A DNA stretch of 64,000 bases, taken from assembly GCA_019155205.2 (NCBI GenBank), contig JAHNZQ020003147.1:631593-695592 (forward strand). Direction: 5' to 3'. This DNA is from Gracilaria vermiculophylla. Its lineage: Eukaryota; Rhodophyta; Florideophyceae; Gracilariales; Gracilariaceae. Under the pieces are notes generated by a model. The model saw only the letters and a program-made list of their open reading frames with translations. It ran no database searches and was not told the DNA's origin. Position 1 is the first letter of the stretch. Each line of letters opens with the position of its first letter. The position numbers and the translations under genes are program-made. Below are positions 32,150-42,606 of this stretch, piece by piece.

Positions 32150-32810
32150 CTTTCATGGATTACGTGCATTCCCTGATGAGATGCAGAAGTTAATAATATT
32201 ATTCTATGGCTTTCATCTGCTTATATCTTACCAGTTCAAATCTTTTCTTTTTATGTTCAATGCGTTGTTGGGTTTTTTTTTCCAAGACGCCAATTCGACT
32301 TTTTTCAAAATCGAGAGCTGGGTTTTCCAAACGCTATCACTCTTCTTCAATTTTTTTTTTGCTGGCCTGCTCTAATATCCTTCGCTTAAACTCGTCATCG
32401 TTTATCACAGATGCTGACCGTTTGCGTTTTTTCTTCTTGAGGTTTTATAATATTTGAGGATCGTCATCATCGGCACTTTTGTTGTTATCAAGAGCTCTTC
32501 ACAAAGCTTTTTCTGTAATGCTTCCTCCCGCTTCTATCAATCTTTAGTACTTTATGACCATGTCCTACCTTACCGCGTAGTCTATCTCGGCGTTTGTAAC
32601 CATTTCCAAAGCCAAGTTGCTGAAGAGAATTTCTTTTTGTAGTATTTTTCGGCGAAACCAGAATCATCGATATTCTTCTTACTTTTTGTAGTGCGATAGC
32701 CCGTAGTCGAGCAAGCACGACGAAGACATCGGGAGATTTCTCTAGTGGTGTCTAGCCAGTGAGTGAAGCACTCCCGAGGGAACTGCACGGCTAGGTCGGA
32801 TCGCAAATCT
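32150..32810 (-). pseudogene. Coiled-coil C-terminus of a Harbinger-type accessory protein (relic)
   Basis: The minus strand at 32450-32200 reads FKRRILEQASKKKIEEE, then RLENPALDFEKSRIGVLEKK and ALNIKRKDL: a heptad-rich, charged helix like the tail of the H4 accessory protein. Upstream pieces to 32810 are broken by stops. No accompanying transposase is seen. Identification rests on composition and pattern only. Confidence 0.4.
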
Positions 32811-32820
32811 CGAGCCGGTT

Positions 32821-33300
32821 ACTTTCTAACTAAGCCAGAGAGGCTAAAAAACAGCTCCCCTCAAGGTGAGCGTAAGAGGCATAAGCCAATCATCTCAGGA
32901 GATGATTGGAAATAAGAGAGCGGCGGTCGACAGGCTCGCGTGATCCACAAAAGTGGTGGCTGTCCCACAGTAGTGGGCGATGAATTGCCGTAATGGCCGA
33001 CAATGGCAAAGACGGTAAGTTATGTTATGTAGGACGAGTACAATAAATCTAGTGGAGATACTGACAAGTATGGGCGCTCTCGTTGAACAAGACGGATAAG
33101 CAAAGAAGTGTCACGTGATATCCCTCGGTGAGGAGTGGATATCGCCGCAGGCTGGAGAATCAGAACCGGCACCTTTGATGTAGTTTGCCAAGGATGACGG
33201 CTACGTTTACTGAGACCCTTTGCTGGCAGTAAACCTCTTCCTAGCAAGGTGAGCCCTAGCCGGCAATCCGGAAGAACGTAAGCCTATAGGAATATCCTTT
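32821..33300. other. Hairpin-rich stretch, possible structured RNA
   Basis: Holds an 11-bp perfect stem CCAATCATCTC/GAGATGATTGG (32886-32909), a 5-bp stem CCCAC-AGTA-GTGGG (32964-32977), and the decamer CAAGGTGAGC twice (32862-32871, 33245-33254), each followed within 45 bp by GTAAG. No reading frame. It matches no RNA family I recognise. Confidence 0.35.
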
Positions 33301-35516
33301 CAATAAGGCATGAACTACATTTTCTGCATGACACAGAGTTATCAGACGCCTGAAATTGTCTTGAAAGTTCTTTTGTGATGGCTTGGACTTTCTGCATGCG
33401 CAAATGATGGTATTTGTTTGGGGAATCTTTTGAGTATCTTCTCAAACGTTTCTCCAAAATGTCATTGTTTAGAGATATGACCGTTTTCTGAGCGAACCGT
33501 TCTAAGCAAGATGAGGTCGTATTCTTCTGTATATAGGAAACTTTTGTGTAGTTTCTTAGCTTCATCCTATGTCGTTGGTGCACACACAGACCTTCTGTCA
33601 TTTGACGAGTTTGTTCCTGAAATAGGCAAAGCCCCGCAGTTTTTATTCATGCAACAAGAGGACTACCTGAGTTTCACGATATTTACTTCGTACAACCTCG
33701 TGATTTAACCATGTATGATATGTAAGATTGTAGTTTGGTCGTTTACGTGTTCTACGGACGACGAGCGGCACCTACAGTATTTTACCGACTAAACACGAAA
33801 TAACCATATGGGCGTTTGCGTAAACCCTCTGCTGCATTACATGTTTGGGTTCTTTACTGTACCGGAAACCACCTGAACTTCATACAAGTTTCTGAAATCT
33901 TCCAAAATACCAACTCTATTTCTATATGACAAAATAATACGAAATAGTTGCAGAAATTCCGTAAGATAAAAAAATTTATATCACCTTTTACATTTTATTT
34001 CAAAAAAAGGTTATTGTTCTACCTCCATGACCACTATGAGGTCATTTAAGTAAACAAAACAATGTACTTTTTTTTCTAGCAATTGTGCCTCAGATTGTTT
34101 TATCGATGTTGCGTGGAACAGCGTTTGTAAAGTTTTGAAGACGGGCAAATGTTCGTCTTTAAGGGCATGAATTCTCCGGTAATCTAAAGCACAAAAACTT
34201 CAGAGAACTCACGGTGTACTAATTGCAGTTGCTTAAAATGTTCACATGCAGCTTTGTGAAAAGTAATATAATATTAAAGCATGGCATCGGAATAGTTCTG
34301 AAAATATTATTTGAATAATCAATCGTGTCCCTAAACTGCAAAAAGAATCAGCAAAAGAACCAAGAGAAGTGAAAAACTTTCATCACATTACCACAAGCGC
34401 AAGAAACGATTACATAGACTTCTTTTTCAAAAGCATTAAAGGATAAAAAAGAAGGCATTATAATCACATTCCATCAAAAGCTTTTTTTTGCTGTATACTT
34501 CTGATGCAACGTTTTAGGATTGCGTTGATGTACCTTTTCACAAAAGTAAACTTTGGTAAATCTCCAGCACTTTTTACTACCATTGTTTACTTCCAGAACT
34601 GTATGAAAATGATTTCCGTGCGCATAAACAATCCTAGCCAGCAATCTCTAAACGTTTTCGATGCGGTTCAAATCTGACGAGCGCACCACCCACTCTAGAA
34701 CAGATACATCTGATTGTTATGGCCAGTTTTTCGTAAAAGACACCGTGCGCATTAGCACATTATCCTACAGATAAAAGAACTTTTTTTCATCAAAACCGTA
34801 CCCTAAGGGTATCAAAAATTTGAATAGTTTTTTAATACTTTTTCGCGTTTATGGGCGTTTCAAGAATTGCAATGTCAGTGAACTAGTTTTTAAAATACTA
34901 GCTCGCACCCCATCTTTCCTGTCCATAATGCCCAGTATGAAATTCACCGCGTTCCTATCGAAAGTCACGCTCTTCAAAAGCATAGCAATCCTTTTCATTT
35001 CAATTGTGATATTTCCATCAGGTTAAGTATCAATCTCTCAAGTTTTCTTCCAGAAAGGTTTTCCCACACATCGGTGAACTGCATTCTGCTTGTAGTTATC
35101 TCAGGTAAAAAATTTTCGTTTCATTTTCTGTTCTTTCATAAATTTTTGTTGCTTATATCGTTTCACGTAGTTGATTTTAAAGCATTGAGATTCAGATTCA
35201 TCCCAAACGCTTTGAAAGACCCTTTTTTTCACAAGTATATTACGACTTCTCTTCTTTTTTGCTGAGTTCGGCTTTTAAAGAAGTCAAAGAGGTTGTTTAA
35301 ATTCATTAAGAGTTGTAGTTTTTAAGAGATTGGCAATTGTAAATCTGGAACGCTTAACTGTTTTGACGAAAGAACTGTTACGGTTTATTTCGGCGTTTAC
35401 CCTAATGATGTAGAGTTGTTCTTGCTTGAGAAGTGGAAGATGTCAAAACATTTATACTCGGAAGAAGAGTATAAATTTATTTTTGATTTTAAAAAGACAA
35501 TCTGCACAACAAATCC
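33301..35516. other. A/T-rich stretch without a gene
   Basis: Long A and T runs and frames under 70 codons only. Nothing was recognised on either strand. Confidence 0.5.
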
Positions 35517-35703
35517 TACAGTACCCTTTTCACAGGCTTGATTTGGGCGATGGTTTAATTTGAGCTTACTTAAAAAAAATAGCGTCTGCACTCTTCCGCC
35601 TCCTGAAATCTACTCAATTTTTCTCATTCGCTGACAACGTGCACCTGAACAGCCCAGTCGTCCATCCATCTCCCCACGTTAGTATTGACCCGTCCATAGC
35701 AGT

Positions 35704-37311
35704 ATGCCTCTGTCCATGAGAGCACAAACCCTCGCTCATAAAGCAAGACTCAAAAAGCGAAAAGATGAAAAAGATGGAAGAGCAAAGGCCCTGTCGCTTA
35801 TACAAAAAGGCAAAAGTGCCCTAAAGGCGTCTAAAAAGACAGGAGTCTCCAGAACCACGACTACGCGCATTAAGAAACTCTTTGACACCTCCAACAAGGT
35901 CGAGCTCGAAAAGCTGCTTGACCCTGTGCATCATCATGCTGGGCGGAAGACAGTCTTATCGGCACACGAAGAAGAACTCGTCGTCAAGCGTACTTTACAC
36001 GCCGCGGCGCATGGTTTCGCAGTGGATAGCCCAGTCATGACCACTTTACATGCAAGAATAGCAGTTGATAACTGTAACGTGTACGCTAACGGTGTGCCCT
36101 CCCCTGACGGCACCCGATCTTTTCGAGCTCGAAACCGGGCCATGGCGTACAGGGTAGCTGAAAACGTAACTGGGACACGACTAGTAGCTCAAAGAAAGAC
36201 ACATGTAGAAAGTTTGAAGTACGCGCTGCAGGAGGTGGAGCGACTAAATCCGGGTATATTTGCCGATGCCAGTCGAATTTGGAATTTGGATGAAACCGCC
36301 GTATCCGGAGAATATGGAAAGACAATCAGATGCTATGCTTCGGCGTCTACGCACAGTGGTGGTACCAAGCGCAGTGTCAGAGACTCTGAAAAACATGTGA
36401 TCGCGGGAATCGCCATTTCGCCCGCGGGCAACGTTGCCCGTCTTTTTGTAGTAGCTTCTGGAACACGAATCGTTAAGACTTGGCGAGACACTCTCCAGAA
36501 GCAGGATTTTACTAACTCACTCGGAGTACCCCACTGGCTTTGGCGAGGTAACCGGTTGCCGCTGGAAACTGCAATCCATGTGACCAAGTCTGGCTCCGTC
36601 GACGGCAGTGTAATCGTGAAAATCGCCGAACATGTAAATGCGCATGCCAGGAAAACCATCCCTTCCGATAAGCACATTGTGCTCTCGGTATACGAACATA
36701 GATCCAGGAAAGGCTTGGAGTGGATTGAGACATGTCAGCGATTGAACATAATCGTCGTGCGTCTTCTCGAAAATACAACCCACATTTTACAGCCTTGCGA
36801 TCAGCTAGTGCACCGAGCGTTTCAGCGCACTGTTCGAAAAACAAGAGATGATTTATTGGCCATGGCGGACCTCCCTTGGGCTAATACGTCTTACAAAATC
36901 AAGTTAGCAGTAGCTGGTTATCAAGGGATCACACCAAGGGATGCCAGGTTGTCGTTTGTGAAGTGCGGGATATGGCCAATGGACTTCAGATTTGTTCGCT
37001 TCGCCATTTCGTCAGGACAGACCGACAACCCCTTAATCGGATATGTAGATACAGGTCAGAGCTCTGCCCACTCTGAAGCTATGTTGGGCACGTTCGAGGC
37101 CGCCAGGAGTCATAATATTGCGCTGCAATGTCAAATATATCGCCTTACGGACGGAAGGCTCCACGCCTCTCGAGCCCTTACCAAGGTCGCTGCATTTATC
37201 CAGACCGACTCTAGGGTCAAAACGATTCTACAGCAAAAGATACGGGCTCCAAGATATGCGAATTGTAGTCATAAAGCTCGAAAATATGGCGGAGACATGC
37301 AGAAAGCCTAG
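35704..37311 (+). CDS. Pogo-like (DDE_1 family) transposase, 535 aa
   Basis: Lys-rich N-terminus, then an HTH (KALSLIQKGKSALKASKKTG, VSRTTTTRIKKLF) and a CENPB-like middle. The DDE domain has the first Asp in IWNLDETAVSGEYGK, conserved KHVIAGIAISPAGNVARLFV, and the third Asp in NTTHILQPCDQLVHRAFQ. The second catalytic position, normally ..DGH.SR, reads VYEHRSR, so Asp has become Tyr. The frame ends at TAG (37309-37311), but the same frame continues for 90 more codons to the R1-D insertion at 37583, so the original protein was longer. Long open frame but probably catalytically dead; a domesticated DNA-binding protein cannot be excluded. It lies between matching TIRs. Confidence 0.85.
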   Translation: MPLSMRAQTLAHKARLKKRKDEKDGRAKALSLIQKGKSALKASKKTGVSRTTTTRIKKLFDTSNKVELEKLLDPVHHHAGRKTVLSAHEEELVVKRTLHAAAHGFAVDSPVMTTLHARIAVDNCNVYANGVPSPDGTRSFRARNRAMAYRVAENVTGTRLVAQRKTHVESLKYALQEVERLNPGIFADASRIWNLDETAVSGEYGKTIRCYASASTHSGGTKRSVRDSEKHVIAGIAISPAGNVARLFVVASGTRIVKTWRDTLQKQDFTNSLGVPHWLWRGNRLPLETAIHVTKSGSVDGSVIVKIAEHVNAHARKTIPSDKHIVLSVYEHRSRKGLEWIETCQRLNIIVVRLLENTTHILQPCDQLVHRAFQRTVRKTRDDLLAMADLPWANTSYKIKLAVAGYQGITPRDARLSFVKCGIWPMDFRFVRFAISSGQTDNPLIGYVDTGQSSAHSEAMLGTFEAARSHNIALQCQIYRLTDGRLHASRALTKVAAFIQTDSRVKTILQQKIRAPRYANCSHKARKYGGDMQKA

Positions 37312-37582
37312 GTACTGACGTGTAGGGGACCTGAAACGTCGTTTCGGGATGAACAGTTGTCAAATTTTGAGATGGAGGATGCGCGGAAACTCGGCGTCCA
37401 AGTCCTGGAGCTCTCTAACAGGGGTGGATTAGATAAGGAGAATGTTGAACTGGTGGGTCTTGAAAACGTAACCCGTAATGCAGAGTCCTCAGTTCATGAC
37501 TGCTTTGACGATAATCCAGTTGGTCAATGGCGCAGGCGATTTGCGTCAGGTGCGTCAGAGCTAGTAAGAGGCTGCCGCACAG

Positions 37583-38138
37583 TGTACTACAGTGGCTCGT
37601 AAGGAAAAAAATGGTGGTGTGGCCTTATGGTATATAATATTCCTTAGGATGGCTCGTATTTTATCAGCTGAGCCACGTGGTGCATAACTCTGCCCGCGTG
37701 CGCTACAGTATCCTTAAGAGACGGTAGAATTATTATTATTTTAGTTAATTTACGCAGGTAATTACTACAGTACTGTGACCTGCCGAGGCGGGCTCCCGGC
37801 TTGATACTAAATCTGCCGGTTGAGCGCCACCTCTGGGGATGTAAGGACAAGCACCCTTGAGTCTTCATCTACTTTTCCTGATGGGAGACTCTCGTCGATC
37901 ATCGTCAGGTTTCTAAGTCGCCGATCCCCAGGGCGCATCATAGCAGCGAATGTAAGAGGTTTTCCGCCCAGTGAACCTCCCTCCCGGCTTGGTGTTTGCG
38001 GATCCCCTTCAAGAATTCCCCCGGCTCGCGACACCGGATACCGGACACCACCTTTAGAAACACGCACCTTTGCAGTCAACAAAGCTCCCAACGGATGTTG
38101 TGCTCTACTACCTCGAGAGGTGGGCCGACAGTACCACA
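37583..38138 (-). repeat. R1 element copy D
   Basis: 556 bp from TGTACTACAGTGG to CAGTACCACA, with a perfect 5-bp duplication CACAG (37578-37582 and 38139-38143). Inserted in the 3' coding part of the pogo element. With copy C it defines the family ends. Confidence 0.92.
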
Positions 38139-38349
38139 CACAGATTTGCATCATGACGCTGCACGGTCTTTGCCAGGAGCGTCATAGCTTCGATAGATAT
38201 GTCGCTGCCGGGGTGCTCAAATTGAGCCGGATGGCGTCTGCTGCGCTCAAAAACATTAAATTGGGTACCCCCAAAACGGGCTGCATGGGGGCGCAATGGC
38301 AGATTTTACAAAAATTGTTAACGTGACCAAATCAAGCCTTTAGGAACTG

Positions 38350-40464
38350 AACAGTTTTGGCGTATGTCCTAGGCGTCTCATGATATTGAATAGTAATGAA
38401 TATTAAGCAATACAATTAAAGTATATTTCATTAACAGATATTGTGAGTTCAAATCTGAAAGCAATGTTTAAAAGAAAAACTCGTGGAAGAATTTCTCACA
38501 AATTTGAAATTATATCTGATTATGACAGCAAATTTCCAGATAAAAGTAACTTACAAACACATCCCAGATCGGCCGTATATTTTGAGTTTAACGACATGGA
38601 AACACCATTACGAAAAGTAATATTGCTTTTCAAAGCCCCTCAAGAAGAGCAAGATGGAAGATGTATGCTATAACAACATTTTGCTGGCTCGCTTTTGTAA
38701 AGTATGTAACGCATGGGACAAGATCGGGTTTCATCATTCCGTACGTGCTAAAGACAGTTTAGGAAAAAAGACATAATACGGAACATTTAAAGGTTTTGAT
38801 AGCAGTATTGCGCCACATACAGAGATCAAAAACTTGTTTTTCTTCCGTGTCAAAAAAGCTCAAATACTAATTTGCAACTGTTTTGAAATTTAAGCTAAAA
38901 AAATACAAAGTCTGGAAAGTGTATTTGTAGATTTGCATATTTTCATGGAAAATGTTTGCTGTCTTGGAGCAGTGAAAAACAAAATTGTATAGCACTATTA
39001 CCTACTGATGCAAAATAATTTGCACATCCGAAAATGGTCAATGAAATATAATGATTATCAAGTATTCTCATACAGTTACACTTGATAAAAAAGGAATCGC
39101 TTTAAATATATCCGGATAATCAGTTTACGAATACGTTTTCATAACTGGAAGAGAGATATGAAACGCCGAGACATTTTGAAATTGGGTACTATTTTGTTCA
39201 AGACTGCGGAATAAAATGAAATGGACATACAATTCTGCTCTGCAGAAAACAGCACAGCAAATATCCGCACCGCAATGCTGCCAAGAATTGAGCTCTGGAA
39301 AGTTACGAGGAGTCTAGACGCTTAGGGGTTTTGTAGTCGACAAAAGATGTTGTAGAAGCAACGAAACGCTTTTCGGAAGCTAATGGAAACTATGGAATGT
39401 CTAGATTATTCGGAAATGTTCCGTATAATAAATATTTGGAATGTTGTTGATGTCTAATGATAGAAACTATGATAACGTGGAGATGACCATAGAACAATAA
39501 AAAGCCACTATGCAAAAAGAATGGAAGATTAGCTTTGATGAATGATAAAAGTAAAGCCAGGATTTCGAAAAAAATAAATACTGCATTTTCATCATAGCTA
39601 TGTACTGCTCAACGTGTAAGACAGGGAGTACAAAGGTAATTGGGATTGATGCGCAGGATTAGATATTTCAATTATGATTTACAGTTGATTAATTGAGTAT
39701 AACAGGAATCGGAATTGTCGTGATGAAGTTGATGAAACAGAGACGGGTGCATCTTGAAATGGATAGATGCAACGTACCTCTCTTCGACACAAGCGCCACC
39801 ATCATATGCAAAACACTCGCAATTCGAGGCGTGTGCGCTACGGGGAGGCGATTGGCAAGGGCTCTTCTGCATTCTGTTCAGACACATTGTCCACACGGAT
39901 AAGAAGTTCATAAATGGCCTTCTCTGGCGCCCAAAACGCTTTTCGGGCACCAGAAAACGAAAGGGGGGCGGGGCACGTATCGCAATGAGAGTGTCGGGCG
40001 CACAAACATATGAGACAAGGAACTTTTCATGAAAGATACATATCCAGAATGAAATGTTGAATGGCTTTCGAGAGCATTATTGTTCTGTTTGCGAAGGTGC
40101 AGCGACATTCATTGGGCTCCTGCACACATGACTCACGAAAACGGTGTGTGCATTACTGGTCAAAGCGGGGACAAGAAGCTTGAAATGTGCGACACGTGCG
40201 ACGTGGGCCACGTTGAAGTATGGACGGCATCACTGCCCTGCTCACGCATCTGAAACGGTCACATCGCAAAACGATGAGTTCGTAGGGATATTGCCAATGC
40301 AAGTGAGGTACTTTAGGTGAACATGTGAGAATTTAGAAAATAACGGAATGGCAGATATCGGCATCAAACTAATTAACGCGGCACGCGCAAACAAGCTCAG
40401 CAGCGCAGGTCACGTGCGCAAGCGTGTCGATAACTGTTAAACGCAGCGTTGAGTCGGTCAGCAC
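38350..40464. other. No recognisable gene
   Basis: A/T-rich to 39650, more mixed afterwards. A 76-codon frame at 38443-38673 and a cysteine-containing 92-codon minus frame at 39672-39950 have no recognisable features. The 3' flank of the secreted-protein gene begins near 40464. Confidence 0.45.
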
Positions 40465-41364
40465 TCACAGCCCGAAGCGAACAGCGGTGCGAAGCACGTG
40501 TTCCTCGGCGCTGGTCCCGTATCGCGCGGCGAGCGCCGTGAACGCCAGGTGCGGCGTGTCTGACGCAATTTGCAGAGCTCGGCGATAACGCGGACTGTTG
40601 ACGAGCATGATGGAGCGCGTGCAGCCGCCGGTGCGCGCGCAGTACGTTTTCATCATCATCACCTCGCCGCGGTAGCGCACCATGTGGCCCGCGGTGGCGC
40701 AGCTTTGGTGCGCGTCGCACAGCACGCGCGCGCTGACATGCTTGGTGTACAGCAGCTCGTGCGGTGCGAGGTGCGAAAGAGACTGGGCAGCAATGCAAAC
40801 CTCGGAGGAATCACCTCCTTCACCGTCATCTGAAGTGCCCTCGCCATCGCCATCGCCGTTGGCTTCAGCGGACGACGGAGGCGGTGAGAGCTTGGCGAGA
40901 CATATGCTTAGAGGGAGAATATCAATAGAGGAAACGCGGACACATTGACGGTCAGATGAGCAATCTTTTGAGGACAGACACAAGGCATCCTGGCCCTTTT
41001 CTTCAACTCCCTCCAAAGCTTCAATTTGGGGTTGAAAGGCACACACGTTTGGTCCCTCCCAGCAGCTTTCCCCCTCCTCTTCACAGTCATCATCTTCGTT
41101 GCAAACGGTTAAGCCCTTCACTCCGGAGACGGGAAAGCACATGCAGTACTCGGCATCATCGTCACAACTCTGGCTGCTGGAGGCAAACAATTTGTCCGCG
41201 CTGATGTCGTCCAACTCCACACTGGTGACTTTGCGACATTGGCGCGAACCACGACAGTCCGAATCGGCGCGACACGGCGCCAGAAAGCCTTCGGCGGCGT
41301 GCGCACGCGAGACCAGCACGGCGAGGAAGGCGGCGGAAAGCAGAGCGGAGGCAACGAACGTCAT
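40465..41364 (-). CDS. Cysteine-rich secreted protein, 299 aa (tandem copy 1)
   Basis: The start at 41364 is chosen because it opens a classical signal peptide (MTFVASALLSAAFLAVLVS, then RAHA before AEGF) and aligns with the start of copy 2; an upstream in-frame ATG at 41415 adds only a basic leader. The mature protein begins GFLAPCRADSDCRGSRQCRK, followed by CNEDDDCEEEGESC and CLSSKDCSSDRQC: three small modules of the type C.xxDC.....(Q)C. An acidic Gly/Asp/Ser linker (about residues 165-190) leads to a distinct conserved domain, SSEVCIAAQSLSHLAPHELLY to the C-terminus, with a further set of cysteines. No membrane anchor. Likely secreted or wall-associated; no function known to me. Intronless, in a GC-rich setting unlike the surrounding transposons. 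Confidence 0.85.
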   Translation of the reverse strand: MTFVASALLSAAFLAVLVSRAHAAEGFLAPCRADSDCRGSRQCRKVTSVELDDISADKLFASSSQSCDDDAEYCMCFPVSGVKGLTVCNEDDDCEEEGESCWEGPNVCAFQPQIEALEGVEEKGQDALCLSSKDCSSDRQCVRVSSIDILPLSICLAKLSPPPSSAEANGDGDGEGTSDDGEGGDSSEVCIAAQSLSHLAPHELLYTKHVSARVLCDAHQSCATAGHMVRYRGEVMMMKTYCARTGGCTRSIMLVNSPRYRRALQIASDTPHLAFTALAARYGTSAEEHVLRTAVRFGL

Positions 41365-41440
41365 GGCGCGAACGGAAGTCAGCACGCGCAACCCGCGGCG
41401 GCGCCGAATGACCACGTCTCAGACAAAAGCAGCGGCGCCG

Positions 41441-41445
41441 TTTTA
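41441..41445 (-). promoter_or_regulatory. Possible TATA-like element of secreted-protein copy 1
   Basis: The minus strand reads CTTAAAACGG about 77 bp upstream of the chosen ATG, the only A/T-rich hexamer in a very GC-rich stretch. Suggestive only. Confidence 0.3.
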
Positions 41446-41880
41446 AGCGCGCGCGCGGGCGCGCCGCAGGAGGTGCGACGCGGCGCGCACCACTGCAGTG
41501 CAAGGGCGCGCGCGGCGGCAGCGCGGCACACGTCAGCGGCGGCGGCGCAGCGCCGCGCAGCCGCACCACGTGTCGCGCGTGTAAGGTACGGCTGGGTGGC
41601 GCGCGTGGGCGCGGTGCGGCGCGACGCGCGCGGCGCGAGCGCGCGAGCGATTGCCTGCCGCGCGGTGCGTCGCCGGTCGTGGGAGCGCGCCGCGCCTCGC
41701 CGCCCCCCTCTACTCCCACTCCCGCTGCGCTGCGCTGCGGCGTGTGCGACGCGTTCCGCCTGGCGTGCTGCGCTCTGGCGCCGGCGTTCGTCGCGCCGGC
41801 CGCGCTGCGCGCGCGCTCTTCATCGTCGCTCTGCGCGCTGCTTCCGCTGCGCTCTGCTTCCGCTGTCGGCTTCCGTCGCG
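41446..41880. other. GC-rich, CpG-dense spacer
   Basis: Runs of alternating GC (GCGCGCGCGGGCGCGCC and similar) over more than 400 bp, far above the GC content of the rest of the window. Long open frames on both strands here are a by-product of few stop codons. It lies directly upstream of copy 1, so promoter function is plausible. Confidence 0.6.
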
Positions 41881-42606
41881 CTACCAGTGGTGGCCGAGTG
41901 TTGCACCCAAGTTGGTGTTAGTAACATGTCAAGGTGCCTGAAATGCATCGTAGACGATGCTCGCTCAAAGCAGTTTCGACGCGTGCGTCCTTTTGCGGAG
42001 AAAGAGTCCAAGATAATGCGGCAGGACTGAACAAGTCTGCTGTCGGTGCCCGAGCCCAGCTCACGGCCGCCTTGCCGACCAATGAGCGCAAACAACGTTG
42101 GTTCTGCACAACATATGCCACGTGTGCCACAGCTTGCCTCTCCTGACCGAGCTGCAGAGGGAGCACGTGCTCCCATGATCATCAGTACCTTCGCTACCTT
42201 CAGGAGGAAGACACCCAAGGCGGAGCGCATGATCCCAATTGTGCGTGTTTTTGACTGCGGTGTCTCTCGCGAGTTTATTGCAGCTGCTACCATTCTGCCA
42301 CGCTTTTCTCCTTCTAGGCCTATCGTAAGGTAAGCACAGCATTCATCTTAGCCATTGATTTTAAACCAAAAGGCCGTCAAATGTCTCCCAACCACAGCAA
42401 TTAAACAAAACTTGCATATAATCATAAACGATATGCAAACCAACTCCGTACCCGCTCTGTGCACTCTCACCTCTTTGTCGTGTTCTTCTCACCATGCGAG
42501 TCTCAGCAGACAGCACCCTGATTGCAACATTTAACAGTCCGCACAGCGCACGTATAGAACTTCATATCCGAGCATCAACTGCAGCGCTGTTTCATCTAGA
42601 TGGTAC
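41881..42606. other. Intergenic region between the tandem genes
   Basis: Composition returns to normal by 42340. Overlapping frames of 80-157 codons on both strands show no domain. The 3' flank of copy 2 lies at its right end. Confidence 0.4.

Larger units (their letters stand above)
35519..38349 (+). mobile_element. Pogo/Tigger-like DNA transposon, interrupted by R1-D
   Basis: The left end CAGTACCC...AGGCTTGATTTGG (35519-35547) is mirrored at the right by the reverse complement CAGTTCCTAAAGGCTTGATTTGG (38349-38327), an inverted repeat with a short indel. The left flank is TA (35517-35518) and the right flank is AA (38350-38351), fitting a TA target site with one change. CAGT termini and TA targets are typical of the pogo branch of Tc1/mariner. 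About 2.27 kb without R1-D. Confidence 0.78.

Noticed and set aside
32172..32190. Hammerhead-like CTGATGAGATGCAGAAG
   Set aside because: The GAAA core and pairing stems are absent.
34640..34690. tRNA-like B box GGTTCAAATCTG
   Set aside because: The flanking bases cannot form T, anticodon or acceptor stems, so there is no tRNA.
35704..35805. Short minus-strand frame at the start of the pogo transposase
   Set aside because: Shadow of the transposase N-terminus.
41239..42030. 263-codon plus-strand open frame
   Set aside because: It overlaps the start of the secreted-protein gene antisense and runs through the CpG-dense spacer, where stop codons are rare. Composition is almost only Ala, Arg and Pro, with no domain.
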